A stretch of DNA of 64,000 bases, from assembly GCA_029547805.1 (NCBI GenBank), contig JAKPOP010000018.1:1-64000 (forward strand), given 5' to 3'. This document shows, piece after piece, positions 35,571 to 44,462 of this stretch. The position numbers and the translations under genes are program-made. The notes under the pieces are model-generated. The model did not search any database. It saw nothing but the letters and a program-made list of their open reading frames with translations, and had not been told where the DNA came from. Origin of the DNA: Deltaproteobacteria bacterium. GTDB taxonomy: Bacteria; Myxococcota_A; UBA9042; DTJE01. Every line of letters starts with the position of its first letter. The first letter of the stretch is position 1.

Positions 35571-36509
35571 ATGGGACGGTACGTGGCTGCCTGGCTGGGG
35601 ACCTTGCTGGCCGTGCCGGCGCTGGCGCGGACGTCGGCGGTTCCCCCTGGGAGGGACCCGCTGTTCGACGTGGTGATGGAGGGGGACCGGGCCGTGGTCG
35701 TCGGCTTCCCGGGGCTGGTCTGGGAGAGCGACGACGCGGGTCAGGCCTTCCGATCCATTGGCCCCGGGGGTCCCTTCGGCCTGCTGGCCGTCGACCTGAT
35801 CCAGGGGCGCCTGACGGCCTGCGGTCGCGACGGCCGCGTGCTGAGGCCCGATGGGTCCGGGGGCTGGACCGCGCTGCCCTCTGGCACCAGGGAGCACCTG
35901 CTGGCGCTGGACTTCGCGGACCTCCGCCGGGGCATGGCGGTGGGCAACTTCGCCACGGCGATCCGCACCGACGACGGCGGGGAGACCTGGGAACCGGTCC
36001 GGATCGCCCCCGAGGGAGAGGACCCCACCTGGAACGGGGTGGCCTTCCTGGACCGGGAGACGGTGGTCGTTGTCGGGGAGTTCGGCTGGATCGCCCGGTC
36101 CGAGGACGGGGGCCGGTCCTTTCGCCGGGAGGACTCGGCCGGCGTCGGGGTGTCGCTGTTCGGGGTCGCGGCGGCGGAGGGGGGCATCGTGGCGGTCGGG
36201 CAGGATGGCACGGTGATCTGGGGCCCCGGTGGCCGGGACTTCCAGGTCGTCGAGGTGCCTACCCGGGAACACCTGGTCCGGGTGGCCGCCGCGGGGTCGA
36301 AGGTCCTGGCGGTAGGACTGGGCGGTACGGTGCTCCGGGCGGACCACCCCCAGGGCCCCTGGGAGCGGGTGCCGGTCCCCGTCTTCGGCTGGCTGGCCGG
36401 CGTGGCCTTGTCCCCGTCCGGCGCCGGGCTGGCGGTGGGGGCCGAGGGGGTCCTGCTGCGGACCCGGGATTTCGGGCGGACCTGGGTCCGGGAAGGGGGT
36501 GAGCGATGA
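35571..36509 (+). CDS. YCF48/BNR-like beta-propeller protein
   Basis: This 312-aa exported protein (signal peptide ending at ALA) is made of about seven propeller blades. Repeated units of the type VVGxxGxxWxSxDxGxxF are visible, for example GNFATAIRTDDGGETWEPV and GEFGWIARSEDGGRSF. It resembles YCF48/HCF136-type assembly factors. Its stop overlaps the RND gene start (ATGA), which indicates tight coupling. In this conserved neighbourhood it is likely a periplasmic accessory of the RND transporter. No enzyme motif is present. Confidence 0.85.
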   Translation: MGRYVAAWLGTLLAVPALARTSAVPPGRDPLFDVVMEGDRAVVVGFPGLVWESDDAGQAFRSIGPGGPFGLLAVDLIQGRLTACGRDGRVLRPDGSGGWTALPSGTREHLLALDFADLRRGMAVGNFATAIRTDDGGETWEPVRIAPEGEDPTWNGVAFLDRETVVVVGEFGWIARSEDGGRSFRREDSAGVGVSLFGVAAAEGGIVAVGQDGTVIWGPGGRDFQVVEVPTREHLVRVAAAGSKVLAVGLGGTVLRADHPQGPWERVPVPVFGWLAGVALSPSGAGLAVGAEGVLLRTRDFGRTWVREGGER

Positions 36510-38833
36510 ACGCCCCCGGGACCGACATCCGCGTCCGCATTGCCCGCTTCGTCCTGAGGCACCGGTGGCCCTTCTCGCTGGCCATTGCCCTGGTGACGGT
36601 CTTCTTCGCGCTGCAGATCCCCAAGGTCACTGTCGAGAGCCGGCTGATCGACCTCTTTCCCGAGACCCACGAGTTCGTGGAGACCTACCAGGAGTTCCAG
36701 GACGTCTTCGGCGGCGCCAACGTCGTGGTCCTCTCGGTGGAGGTGACCGAAGGGGACATCTACACTGTCGAGACCCTGGAGAAGGTCCGCCAGTTGACGA
36801 AGGCGCTGGAGGTCTTCGACGGGATCAACAACTATCAGGTCTTGTCCCTGGCCCAGCGGAAGGTCAAGGACATCACGGTGGACCCGGTGGCGGGATTCCA
36901 GGCCGTGCCGGTCATGTGGCCCGAGGTGCCACAGACCCCCGAGGAGATCGAGGCGCTTCGGAGCCTCGTGCGGCGGATTCCCCGGCTGCACGGGGTCCTC
37001 GTCTCCCGGGACGAGACTGCGGCCCTGGTCGTGGCGGGCTTCTTCGAGGGGCAGTTCGACCCCCGGGAGACCTACCGGAGGCTCCAGGAGGTCGCCCGGT
37101 CCCTGGAGGACGACCACACCCGGGTCCGGATGATCGGGAGGCCCGTGCTGCTGGGCCACATCCTGGAGCGCTATCCCTCCCTGGTCTGGTGGCTGGGCCT
37201 GACCCTGTTCTCGATGCTCCTGCTCCTCGCCCTCTATTTTCGGGACTTCCGGGGGGTGTGGATTCCCTTCGCCACCGCGATCCTGTCGGCGATCTGGGGG
37301 CTCGGCCTGCTGGGCCTGCTGGGGCACAACTTCGACCCGCTGATCCTGGTGATCCCCTTCGTGATCAGTGCCCGGGCGCTGTCCCACTCGGTGCAGTTGA
37401 TCGAACGGTTCCTGGAGGAGTACGGACGGGACGGGGACCGGCGGGAGGCCGCGACCCGGACCTGCGCGGCCCTGATGGAACCGGGGGTGATCTCCATCGT
37501 CACCGATGCCCTCGGGGTCGGGGCCGTCTGGCTGACGCCGATTCCCCTGATGCAGAAGATGGCGGTGATGGGGTCCTTCTGGGTGATGAGCCTGATCGTC
37601 ACCGACGTGCTGCTGAACCCGGTCCTGCTGTCCTGGCTGCCGGCTCCCCGGAGGCGCGCGGTTCGACAGGAGGGGTGGCTGTCCCGGGCCCTGGTCCGGG
37701 TCGGATCGGCCTGCCTGGACCGTCCCTGGCGGGTGATTGGCATCACCGGACTGCTGCTGGTGCTGGGTGTGGTCGGGGCCCGTCGCCTCGTGATTGGCGA
37801 CGTCCATCCCGGCACCCCGATGCTGTGGCCCGACTCCTCCTACAACCGGGACACCGAGGCCATCGGGGCGAAGTTCCAGAACACCGAGGTCCTCAGCGTG
37901 ATCGTGGAAGGGGACGCCTGGAACGCCATCAAGTCCCCCGACGTGCTGACCAAGATGGCCATGCTGCAGCGGGAGATGGCCTCGATGCCCGAGGTGGGGG
38001 GCACCTCGTCGATCGCGGACCTGGTGCCCCCGCTGATCCGGGCCATGCACGGCGGCGACCCCCGGTGGGAGCTGATTCCCACCGACGGCCGGGAGAGCGG
38101 CTTCTTCCTGGAGATGATCTACGGCGCCAGCGAGCCCGGGGACCTCCAGCGCTTCATCACCCCCGACAGCCGCCACGCCAACATCGCCATCTACCTGAAG
38201 GACCACCGGGGCGAGACGCTCCGGGCCGTCGAGGACCGCCTCCGGACCTTCGTGGATCAGAACCCGATGGACCATGCCCGCTTCCGGCTGGCCGGTGGCT
38301 TCGGGGGTCTGCTGGCGGCGGTGAACGATGTGATCCTCCAGACCGAGGGGCTGGTGACGTTGATGGCCTTCGGGACGGTCTTCCTGTTCTGCTGGCTGGC
38401 CTACCGGTCGCTGCTGGCGGGGGTGCTGTTCCTGGTCCCCCTGGTCCTCTCGAACTACCTGACACTCTCCCTGATGGGCCTCCGGAAGATCGGGCTCGAC
38501 GTGAACGTGCTGCCGGTGATCTCCCTCGGGGTGGGCCTCGGGGTGGACTACGGGCTCTACGTGGTGAGTCGGATCCAGGAGGAGTTCCAGGTGCTGGGGG
38601 ACCTCCGACCTGCGATCCTGCGGGCCATCGCCACCTCGGGCAAGGCGGTCTTCTTCACTGCGGCGACGATGACCGTCAGCACGGCCTTCTGGGGCTTCTC
38701 CTTCCTGCGGTTTCAGGCGGACATGGGGGTATTGCTGGTCTTCTGGCTGGCGATCTCGATGCTGGGGGGCCTCGTGCTGCTCCCGGCGATGATCTACGTG
38801 ATCCGGCCGGCCTTCATCGTGGGCCGGCGCTAG
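36506..38833 (+). CDS. MMPL/RND-family lipid exporter
   Basis: This 775-aa inner-membrane transporter has the duplicated RND plan: one N-terminal helix, a periplasmic loop (about 40-215), five or six helices, then the same again (second loop about 420-610). The core helix motifs SARALSHSVQLIERF and GLGVDYGLYVVSRIQEEF contain the polar residues expected for proton relay. The size matches HpnN/MMPL-type exporters of hydrophobic molecules rather than drug efflux pumps of over 1,000 aa. With the DUF1329 shuttle and DUF1302 barrel it suggests a complete inner-to-outer-membrane lipid route. It converges with the CpoB-like gene after 13 bases. Confidence 0.9.
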   Translation: MNAPGTDIRVRIARFVLRHRWPFSLAIALVTVFFALQIPKVTVESRLIDLFPETHEFVETYQEFQDVFGGANVVVLSVEVTEGDIYTVETLEKVRQLTKALEVFDGINNYQVLSLAQRKVKDITVDPVAGFQAVPVMWPEVPQTPEEIEALRSLVRRIPRLHGVLVSRDETAALVVAGFFEGQFDPRETYRRLQEVARSLEDDHTRVRMIGRPVLLGHILERYPSLVWWLGLTLFSMLLLLALYFRDFRGVWIPFATAILSAIWGLGLLGLLGHNFDPLILVIPFVISARALSHSVQLIERFLEEYGRDGDRREAATRTCAALMEPGVISIVTDALGVGAVWLTPIPLMQKMAVMGSFWVMSLIVTDVLLNPVLLSWLPAPRRRAVRQEGWLSRALVRVGSACLDRPWRVIGITGLLLVLGVVGARRLVIGDVHPGTPMLWPDSSYNRDTEAIGAKFQNTEVLSVIVEGDAWNAIKSPDVLTKMAMLQREMASMPEVGGTSSIADLVPPLIRAMHGGDPRWELIPTDGRESGFFLEMIYGASEPGDLQRFITPDSRHANIAIYLKDHRGETLRAVEDRLRTFVDQNPMDHARFRLAGGFGGLLAAVNDVILQTEGLVTLMAFGTVFLFCWLAYRSLLAGVLFLVPLVLSNYLTLSLMGLRKIGLDVNVLPVISLGVGLGVDYGLYVVSRIQEEFQVLGDLRPAILRAIATSGKAVFFTAATMTVSTAFWGFSFLRFQADMGVLLVFWLAISMLGGLVLLPAMIYVIRPAFIVGRR

Positions 38834-38846
38834 CGGACTCGGGCCG

Positions 38847-39635
38847 TCACCGGGTCCCCTTGCAGGTCCGTTTGAGGCGCTGGATCTGGGAGCGGGCCCG
38901 GTCGACCTCGGGGCCCTTCCTGGCCAGGTCCACGAGGTACTGGTACACCCCCAGGGCCTTCTGGCAGTCCCCCTGCTTCAACAGGCTCTCGGCGATGCGT
39001 TCCAGGGCCCGGGCCACCGGGGCGCCCCTGACGTCCTTGTAGCGGTCGTGGACCCGCTGGTATTCCTTCACGGCCTGTCCCCACTTGCCCTCCTGGAAGA
39101 AGGTCTCCCCGACCAGGAACTGGGCCTCGGGGGCCCGGGGCTCGTCGGGGAAGGTCTCCAGGAATCGCCGCAGCAGGCCTCGGGCCAGGGGGCCGTCCTT
39201 CTTCTGGATGGCTTCCTGGGCCGCCCGGAACAGGCTGTCCCGGTCCTCGGTGACCCCGTCGGGGAGTTTCACGACCGGGACTCCCAGGGCATCGAGGGCC
39301 TTCCGCACCTCCTGGAGGTCCTCCTGCTGGCGGGAGACGGCCCAGGCGACCTCCTCCTGGGATCCCTTGAGGCGCGCGACCTCGGTCTTGAGGCCATCCA
39401 CGTCGGCGCCCAGGTTCGCGCCTCCCGCCCGGAGGGCCTCGGTGGCCTCGACCATCTCCTGGCGCACCTGTCCCATCTGTTGCTGGGCCTCGGCCTGGGT
39501 GGCCTCCAGCGCCTTCTGCTTCTCCTCCAGGGCCTGGAGCCGCCCCCGGAGGTCGTCCACGGTCTCATTGAAGGTCCACAGGGTCACGCAGCCCGGGTGG
39601 ATGACCAGCAGCAGACTGACCCACGTTCTTCGCAT
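38847..39635 (-). CDS. CpoB/YbgF-like coiled-coil TPR protein
   Basis: This 262-aa exported protein has an N-terminal signal with a weak lipobox (HPGC). A long coiled coil (about 25-110) rich in E, Q and A is followed by TPR-like helices (about 130-255) in the style of Tol-Pal accessory protein CpoB. It follows the Cys-rich OmpA/Pal gene on the same strand with a 68-base gap, consistent with a Pal-CpoB pair that helps coordinate outer-membrane constriction. A second CpoB-like gene lies divergently 1.2 kb away. TolA, TolB and TolQR are absent from the window. Confidence 0.75.
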   Translation of the reverse strand: MRRTWVSLLLVIHPGCVTLWTFNETVDDLRGRLQALEEKQKALEATQAEAQQQMGQVRQEMVEATEALRAGGANLGADVDGLKTEVARLKGSQEEVAWAVSRQQEDLQEVRKALDALGVPVVKLPDGVTEDRDSLFRAAQEAIQKKDGPLARGLLRRFLETFPDEPRAPEAQFLVGETFFQEGKWGQAVKEYQRVHDRYKDVRGAPVARALERIAESLLKQGDCQKALGVYQYLVDLARKGPEVDRARSQIQRLKRTCKGTR

Positions 39636-39703
39636 CGTGGCGGCCTCGTTGAGAACCAGCAGGGTGGAGCCGGGAGGCGGTCGGAATCCGGGGGCATCGG
39701 GCC

Positions 39704-40489
39704 CTACTGGGCGACGAAGTCCACCCGGCGGTTCCGCTGCCAGCAGTCCTCGGTCTGGCTGGTGCAGACGGGGTTGGCCTCTCCGTAGGAGACGGTCTGG
39801 ATGTTCTGTCCCTTCATGCCCAGCCGGACCAGGTAGGCCTTCGCGGCATTGGCCCGCCGGGAGCCCAGGGCCATGTTGTACTGGTCCCCGCCCCGCTCGT
39901 CGGCGTTCCCCTCCAGTTTCACGCGGGCGATGCCACGCTTCTTGATGCAGTCATGGTTCGCGGTGACGACGGGCCGCTGGTCGACCCGGATCTCGGCCTG
40001 ATCGAAATCGAAGAGGACCGGCGTGAACTGGCAGAGGTCCTCGACGCACTTGCCATAGTCGCACCGCTTGCCCGCCGGGCAGGGGTTGTTGGCGTCACAC
40101 TCGGCCTTCGTGACGCAGGAGTTGTTCGCGCAGGCCTGACCCGGGCCGCAGTCGGCGTCGGACAGGCACTTCACGCAGGTGCCTCGATCCATGCCGGGGG
40201 CCTTGTTGCATTTCCCGCCGTTGCAGTTCAGGTCCGAGGCGCAGCAGTCGCCCAGGTTGCCGGCGGGCTTCTGGCAGGTGTAGCCGGACCCACAGTAGGC
40301 GCAGGGCCCCATGCTCGCACAGTGGGCATCCACCGCGCACTGGCGGCACAGGCCGTCCACGCAGTACTCGCCCTTGTCCTTGCAGTGCTTGTCTTCCTTG
40401 CAGTTGGGGTACTTCGGGCCGCAGGCCGCGAAGGACAGCACCGACACCGCCCCGACCAGCATCCACAGCACCCGGAATGTCTTCAACAT
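39704..40489 (-). CDS. Pal/OmpA-family lipoprotein with Cys-rich N-terminal domain
   Basis: This 261-aa lipoprotein has the lipobox SFAAC; AGGAGG lies upstream of the ATG at 40489. Residues about 25-150 are a Cys-rich region with repeated CxxDxxC and CxxGxC units, probably disulfide-bonded. Residues about 155-261 are an OmpA C-terminal peptidoglycan-binding domain (FDFDQAEIR, EGNADERGGDQYNMALGSRRA, NRRVDFVAQ). It tethers the outer membrane to peptidoglycan. The Cys-rich insertion is not part of classical Pal. A strong promoter lies upstream and a CpoB-like gene downstream. Confidence 0.9.
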   Translation of the reverse strand: MLKTFRVLWMLVGAVSVLSFAACGPKYPNCKEDKHCKDKGEYCVDGLCRQCAVDAHCASMGPCAYCGSGYTCQKPAGNLGDCCASDLNCNGGKCNKAPGMDRGTCVKCLSDADCGPGQACANNSCVTKAECDANNPCPAGKRCDYGKCVEDLCQFTPVLFDFDQAEIRVDQRPVVTANHDCIKKRGIARVKLEGNADERGGDQYNMALGSRRANAAKAYLVRLGMKGQNIQTVSYGEANPVCTSQTEDCWQRNRRVDFVAQ

Positions 40490-40541
40490 CGTTTCCTCCT
40501 CTGGCCCACTCGCGGGCAACACTTCCTTCGACCAGGGCCTT

Positions 40542-40570
40542 GTTATAGAAGGGGGGGAGGGGGATGTCAA
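40542..40570 (-). promoter_or_regulatory. Promoter of the Pal-like operon
   Basis: The minus strand has a perfect TTGACA (40565-40570), a C-rich 17-base spacer and TATAAC (40542-40547), 53 bases before the ATG. It lies in the 328-base divergent gap 40490-40817. Confidence 0.75.
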
Positions 40571-40757
40571 GGCCGTCCACGTGCGAAATGGTCCTGGTGC
40601 TGTCGCCGAGGAGCCGCTTCGGCGCGATTCTGCCATGGCGGACACCGCCACCGGGAAGGATGACGGACCCTGCTCCCATGACGGAACCGTCGTCCGCTCG
40701 GAAGGGCGGATCCCTTGCCCTCCAGCAGGGATTCCGGGAGGCTGTGGGTTCTTCGGC

Positions 40758-40787
40758 TTGTCCCCCGGGCGCGGTCGGCCCTAGAAT
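40758..40787 (+). promoter_or_regulatory. Possible promoter of the CpoB-like/LysM pair
   Basis: TTGTCC (40758-40763), 18 bases and TAGAAT (40782-40787) lie 31 bases before the ATG at 40818. Nothing else convincing is seen in the 40490-40817 gap apart from the opposite-strand promoter. Confidence 0.4.
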
Positions 40788-40817
40788 CGGGGGGCGTGTC
40801 GTCGGTTCGGAGAGGAC

Positions 40818-41762
40818 ATGGGACGGTGGGTGATCCTGGTGGCGCCGGTCCTGGCAGGCTGCGCCGGGTCCCAGGCGGCCCTGGAAGGGCGCCTGAAGGG
40901 CCTGGAGACCCAGATTCGGGACCTGGAGCGGTCGGCGGCCGCGCAGCGCCAGCAGGTGACCAGCCTGGAGAACCGCCTGATGCTGCTGCAGGACCAGGTC
41001 GAGACCCGGCAGATGGCCGCAGGGCGGGCGGCAGCCGCAGCCATCGGGGCGTCGCCTGCCGGGTCCTCCGGGGTCGGCGCCGGGGTGCCGGGGCCCTCCC
41101 TGGAGGTCCCCAGGGCCCTGCCCAGCGTTCGCCTGGTCCCTCGGGAAGAGGAGGCGGTGGAGGAGGGCGACGAGGAATCCGGGGACTGGGAATCGGGGTC
41201 CTCCTCCGGGTCCCGGGGCGGACGGGAGGCGGCGGTGCGCCGGCCCGACGAGATGGACGACGCCTACGCCACCCTCACCGATGACGGCAGGGTCGTGTCC
41301 TCCAGGACCCGGGCTCGTCCGGCCCCGTCTCGGGGGCCCCGGACCGAGGCGCCCCGGGGGGGCGATCCGGCGCCGGAGGTCGGGGAGGACCGGGTCCTGA
41401 CGGCCTACCGGGAGGCCTACGAGGCCTATCAACAGGGGCGGCTCGACGAGGCGATGGCGGCCTTCCGGGACTTTCTGCGACGCCACCCGAAGCATCCCTA
41501 TGCGGACAACGCCCAGTACTGGATCGGAGAGTGTCACTACGACCGGAAGGAGTGGGCCCAGGCCCGTCAGGAATTCCTGCGGGTGGTCACCGATCACCCC
41601 GACGGAAACAAGGTTCCCGACGCGATGGTGAAGGTCGGGCTCTGTGACCAGCGACTGGAGCAGTGGGACGAGGCCCGGCGGATGTACGACGCGGTGATGC
41701 TGACCTACCCGGAGAGTCCGGCGGCGGCGGTGGCCGTGCGCCTGCTCGGGGAACTGCCCTGA
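40818..41762 (+). CDS. CpoB/YbgF-like lipoprotein
   Basis: This 314-aa lipoprotein has a canonical lipobox (VLAGC). A coiled coil (about 20-65) and a long low-complexity acidic Ser/Gly/Arg linker (about 70-190) lead to the C-terminal TPR domain of YbgF/CpoB (AYREAYEAYQQGRLDEAMAAF..., NAQYWIGECHYDRKEW...). CpoB couples outer-membrane constriction to peptidoglycan synthesis during division. It is followed after 14 bases by a LysM protein and is divergent from the Pal-like gene. Confidence 0.85.
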   Translation: MGRWVILVAPVLAGCAGSQAALEGRLKGLETQIRDLERSAAAQRQQVTSLENRLMLLQDQVETRQMAAGRAAAAAIGASPAGSSGVGAGVPGPSLEVPRALPSVRLVPREEEAVEEGDEESGDWESGSSSGSRGGREAAVRRPDEMDDAYATLTDDGRVVSSRTRARPAPSRGPRTEAPRGGDPAPEVGEDRVLTAYREAYEAYQQGRLDEAMAAFRDFLRRHPKHPYADNAQYWIGECHYDRKEWAQARQEFLRVVTDHPDGNKVPDAMVKVGLCDQRLEQWDEARRMYDAVMLTYPESPAAAVAVRLLGELP

Positions 41763-41776
41763 GACCGGAGGAGACG

Positions 41777-42814
41777 ATGAAGACGAGGTCGGGGGGAACC
41801 GGTGCGGTGCGATGGGCATTGGCCCTGGGGGTCCTCGTCTGGGTCGGCGCAGGGGCGGCTCGGGCCCAGCAGGTCCAGGTCAGCGGCGCCAGTTCCGGGG
41901 AGGTGAACGTCTACATCGCCGAGGAGGGGGATACCCTCTGGGACATCGCCGACCGATTCTTCAACGACCCGGACTACTGGCCCACGCTCTGGTCCTTCAA
42001 CCCGCACATCACCAATCCCAACTGGATCTTCCCGGGAGACCAGGTCTTCCTGGTTCCGCCTCAGCCCCAGGTCCAGGCGCCCCAGGGCTACCGGGTCACC
42101 GAGTCTCGCTACTCGGGCGGGCCCCAGGTCGAGATGGTGCTGGGCCGCCGGGTGGGCTTCCTCTCCGAGGACCAGTTCAAGGGGTCGGGCGTCCTCTCGA
42201 ACAGCCGGGAGGAGCGGGTCTACCTGGGGGAGACCGACGAGGCCTACATCCGGTTCGAGACCCAGCGTCGGGTCAAGCCCGGGGACCTCTTCCTCGTGTA
42301 CCGGATCGAGCAGCGGGTGAAGCATCCCAAGACCGGCAAGAAGATCGGCTACATCGTCCGCTACCTGGGCGTCACGAAGGTCACCTCGACCGAGACGGCC
42401 CTCAACAAGGCGGTCGTGCTCATGGCCTTCCAGGAGATCGAGCGGGGAGATCGGGTGGTCCCCTTCGCGCCGATGCAACGGGTGGTGCCGGCGGTCCGCA
42501 ACGCCTCGGAGTTGACAGGAACGGTGGTCTACAACTTCGAGGGACTGGAGTCCCTGGGGGAGTACCACTACGTGATCATCGACAAGGGCACCCGGGATGG
42601 GGTCCAGGCGGGCAATCGGTTCGTGGTGCGCCAGAAGGGGGACGGGGTGGACGCCTTCAACCCCAAGCCCAAGAAACGGAAGGACTTCCCCGAGGAACTG
42701 AACGGGGAGATCCTCGTCATCGAGGCCCAGGAGGAGAGCTGCCTGGGGATCATCACCTATGCGAACCGGGAGTTCGGAGTCGGCAGTTCGGTGGACATGA
42801 TTGCCGGCTACTGA
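41777..42814 (+). CDS. LysM-domain exported protein
   Basis: This 345-aa protein has a signal peptide (AARAQQ). One LysM domain (about 33-85; EEGDTLWDIADRFFNDPDYWPTLW, NPNWIFPGDQVFLV) would bind peptidoglycan glycan strands. The remaining 250 residues are a beta-rich domain (RRVGFLSEDQFKGSGVLSNS, DKGTRDGVQAGNRFVV) of a type commonly found after LysM in deltaproteobacteria, with no enzyme motif visible. GGAGGAG precedes the ATG. Coupling to the CpoB-like gene suggests a cell-wall or envelope-integrity role. Confidence 0.82.
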   Translation: MKTRSGGTGAVRWALALGVLVWVGAGAARAQQVQVSGASSGEVNVYIAEEGDTLWDIADRFFNDPDYWPTLWSFNPHITNPNWIFPGDQVFLVPPQPQVQAPQGYRVTESRYSGGPQVEMVLGRRVGFLSEDQFKGSGVLSNSREERVYLGETDEAYIRFETQRRVKPGDLFLVYRIEQRVKHPKTGKKIGYIVRYLGVTKVTSTETALNKAVVLMAFQEIERGDRVVPFAPMQRVVPAVRNASELTGTVVYNFEGLESLGEYHYVIIDKGTRDGVQAGNRFVVRQKGDGVDAFNPKPKKRKDFPEELNGEILVIEAQEESCLGIITYANREFGVGSSVDMIAGY

Positions 42815-42826
42815 CCGGCGGTCCCT

Positions 42827-42884
42827 GGATCCGTGTCGGCGGTGGCCTGCAACGGGCCGGCGGGAGGATTTCCGGAACGGATCC
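42827..42884. terminator. Inverted repeat between convergent genes, possible terminator
   Basis: GGATCCGT (42827-42834) is repeated inverted at 42877-42884, with a smaller GGCC/GGCC hairpin inside. It separates the LysM gene from the convergent GGDEF gene and touches the latter's stop. No T-run is seen, so terminator function is only possible. Confidence 0.3.
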
Positions 42885-43369
42885 TAGGTCGCCTCGACAT
42901 CCCGCTCGATGCGATCTCCTCCGGCGGTCTTGCACTGGGCCACGGCCTGACGCGCGCGGGCCAGGAGGTCGTCGATCTGGCCCTCGGTCGCGGGCACGCC
43001 CCGGGCGATCCCGATGCTCACGGTGACGGGAACGGGGGTGCCCTGCCAGGCGAAGGGGTGTTCCCGGATCAGGGTCCGCATCTTCTCGGCCACGGCCAGG
43101 GACCCTTCCAGGTTCCGGTCCACCGTGAGAATGATGAAGTCGTCCCGGTCCCAGCGACCAACCACGTCGATCGACCGGGTGTTGCGCCGCAACAGGGACC
43201 CGATCTCACCGAGCACGTAATCCCCGGCCTCCGTTCCGAGCGTGTTGTTGATCCGGGCCAGGCCGTCCACATTGATCAGCAGCACCGAGAGGTGGGCCTC
43301 GAACCGCCTGGCCCGCTGGGCCTCCTGGGGAAGTCCGCGGCGCACCGAACTGGAGTCATGGAGGGTCAT
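42884..43369 (-). CDS. Degenerate GGDEF-domain protein
   Basis: This 161-aa stand-alone GGDEF fold has HLSVLLINVDGLARINNTLG (the substrate and metal segment), a beta hairpin and a C-terminal VSIGIARG strand, as in diguanylate cyclases. The signature is GRWDRDDF instead of GG(D/E)EF and no RxxD inhibitory site precedes it. Catalytic activity is therefore unlikely; GTP sensing or partner binding is possible. The start at 43369 is preferred because GGAG lies nine bases upstream. An ATG at 43417 would add 16 residues without a ribosome binding site. It is divergent from trxB. Confidence 0.8.
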   Translation of the reverse strand: MTLHDSSSVRRGLPQEAQRARRFEAHLSVLLINVDGLARINNTLGTEAGDYVLGEIGSLLRRNTRSIDVVGRWDRDDFIILTVDRNLEGSLAVAEKMRTLIREHPFAWQGTPVPVTVSIGIARGVPATEGQIDDLLARARQAVAQCKTAGGDRIERDVEAT

Positions 43370-43513
43370 CGCGTCCTGCTCCCGCACAGGGGACTCCAGG
43401 ATACCCGGGGACTTCATTTCGGGCAAGAGTTGCGATTCGGAGATGGATGCCCAGAGTAACGGCCAGCCGATGCGGGACCGGGTGCCCCGCGACCTTTCAC
43501 AGGAGAGACGGAG

Positions 43514-44440
43514 ATGCGACAGGTGATCATCGTCGGTTCGGGGCCTGCGGGGTTGACCGCGGCCATCTACACCGCCCGGGCCAACCTCAAGCCCCTGGTC
43601 CTCGAGGGCGTCCAGCCGGGAGGCCAGTTGACCCAGACGACCGAGGTGGAGAACTTCCCGGGCTTTCCCGAGGGCATCCAGGGGCCCGAACTGATGGATC
43701 GCCTGCGGGAGCAGGCGACCCGGTTCGGGGCGGAGTGCGTCTTCGCCACGGCAACGCGGGTGGACCTCTCCCGGCGACCCTTCCGGGTCGAGGTGGACGG
43801 GGATCACTGGGAGGAGGCGGCGGCGGTCATCATCGCGACCGGGGCCACGGCCCAGTACCTGGGACTCCCGAGCGAGCAGGCCCTGATCGGCCACGGGGTG
43901 TCGGCCTGCGCGACCTGTGACGGGTTCTTCTTCAAGGGGAAGGAGATCGCCGTGGTCGGCGGCGGGGACAGTGCCCTGGAGGAGGCCACGTTCCTGACGC
44001 GGTTCGCGTCGAAGGTCACCGTGATCCATCGCCGGGACCGGCTGCGGGCCTCGAAGGCCATGCAGGACCGGGCCTTCGCGAACCCGAAGATCGCCTTCGC
44101 CTGGAACCAGGTCGTCGAGGAGGTCCTCACGGAGACCGGAAAGGAGGTCACGGGGCTGAGGCTTCGGGACACCCGGACCGGCGAGGAGTCGGTCCTGCCG
44201 GTCCAGGGCCTCTTCCTGGCCATCGGGCACCGGCCCAACACCGAGGTCTTCCAGGGACAGATCGAACTGGACGAAAAGGGCTACGTGGTCCAGAAGCACT
44301 TCACGGAGACCAGCGTCCCGGGCGTCTTCGCCTGCGGCGACGTCGCCGACACCCGGTACCGGCAGGCCATCACCGCCGCCGGGAGCGGATGTCAGGCGGC
44401 GATGGACGTCGAGAAGTTCCTGGAGGAGCATCCCCTGTGA
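43514..44440 (+). CDS. trxB: Thioredoxin reductase
   Basis: This 308-aa FAD/NADPH flavoenzyme reduces thioredoxin. The FAD-binding [16 protein letters not shown], the redox-active CATC, the NADPH-binding [10 protein letters not shown] with HRRDRLRAS, and the C-terminal [10 protein letters not shown] motif are all in place. GGAGA is just before the ATG. The CnoX-like thioredoxin-TPR protein elsewhere in the window is a plausible but unproven client. The nth gene follows 22 bases after its stop. Confidence 0.96.
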   Translation: MRQVIIVGSGPAGLTAAIYTARANLKPLVLEGVQPGGQLTQTTEVENFPGFPEGIQGPELMDRLREQATRFGAECVFATATRVDLSRRPFRVEVDGDHWEEAAAVIIATGATAQYLGLPSEQALIGHGVSACATCDGFFFKGKEIAVVGGGDSALEEATFLTRFASKVTVIHRRDRLRASKAMQDRAFANPKIAFAWNQVVEEVLTETGKEVTGLRLRDTRTGEESVLPVQGLFLAIGHRPNTEVFQGQIELDEKGYVVQKHFTETSVPGVFACGDVADTRYRQAITAAGSGCQAAMDVEKFLEEHPL

Positions 44441-44462
44441 CGGATCGCCGGCAGGTTCGGCG

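Noticed and set aside
38834-38846. Intrinsic terminator between the RND and CpoB-like genes
   Set aside because: The 13-base gap has no hairpin with a T-run.
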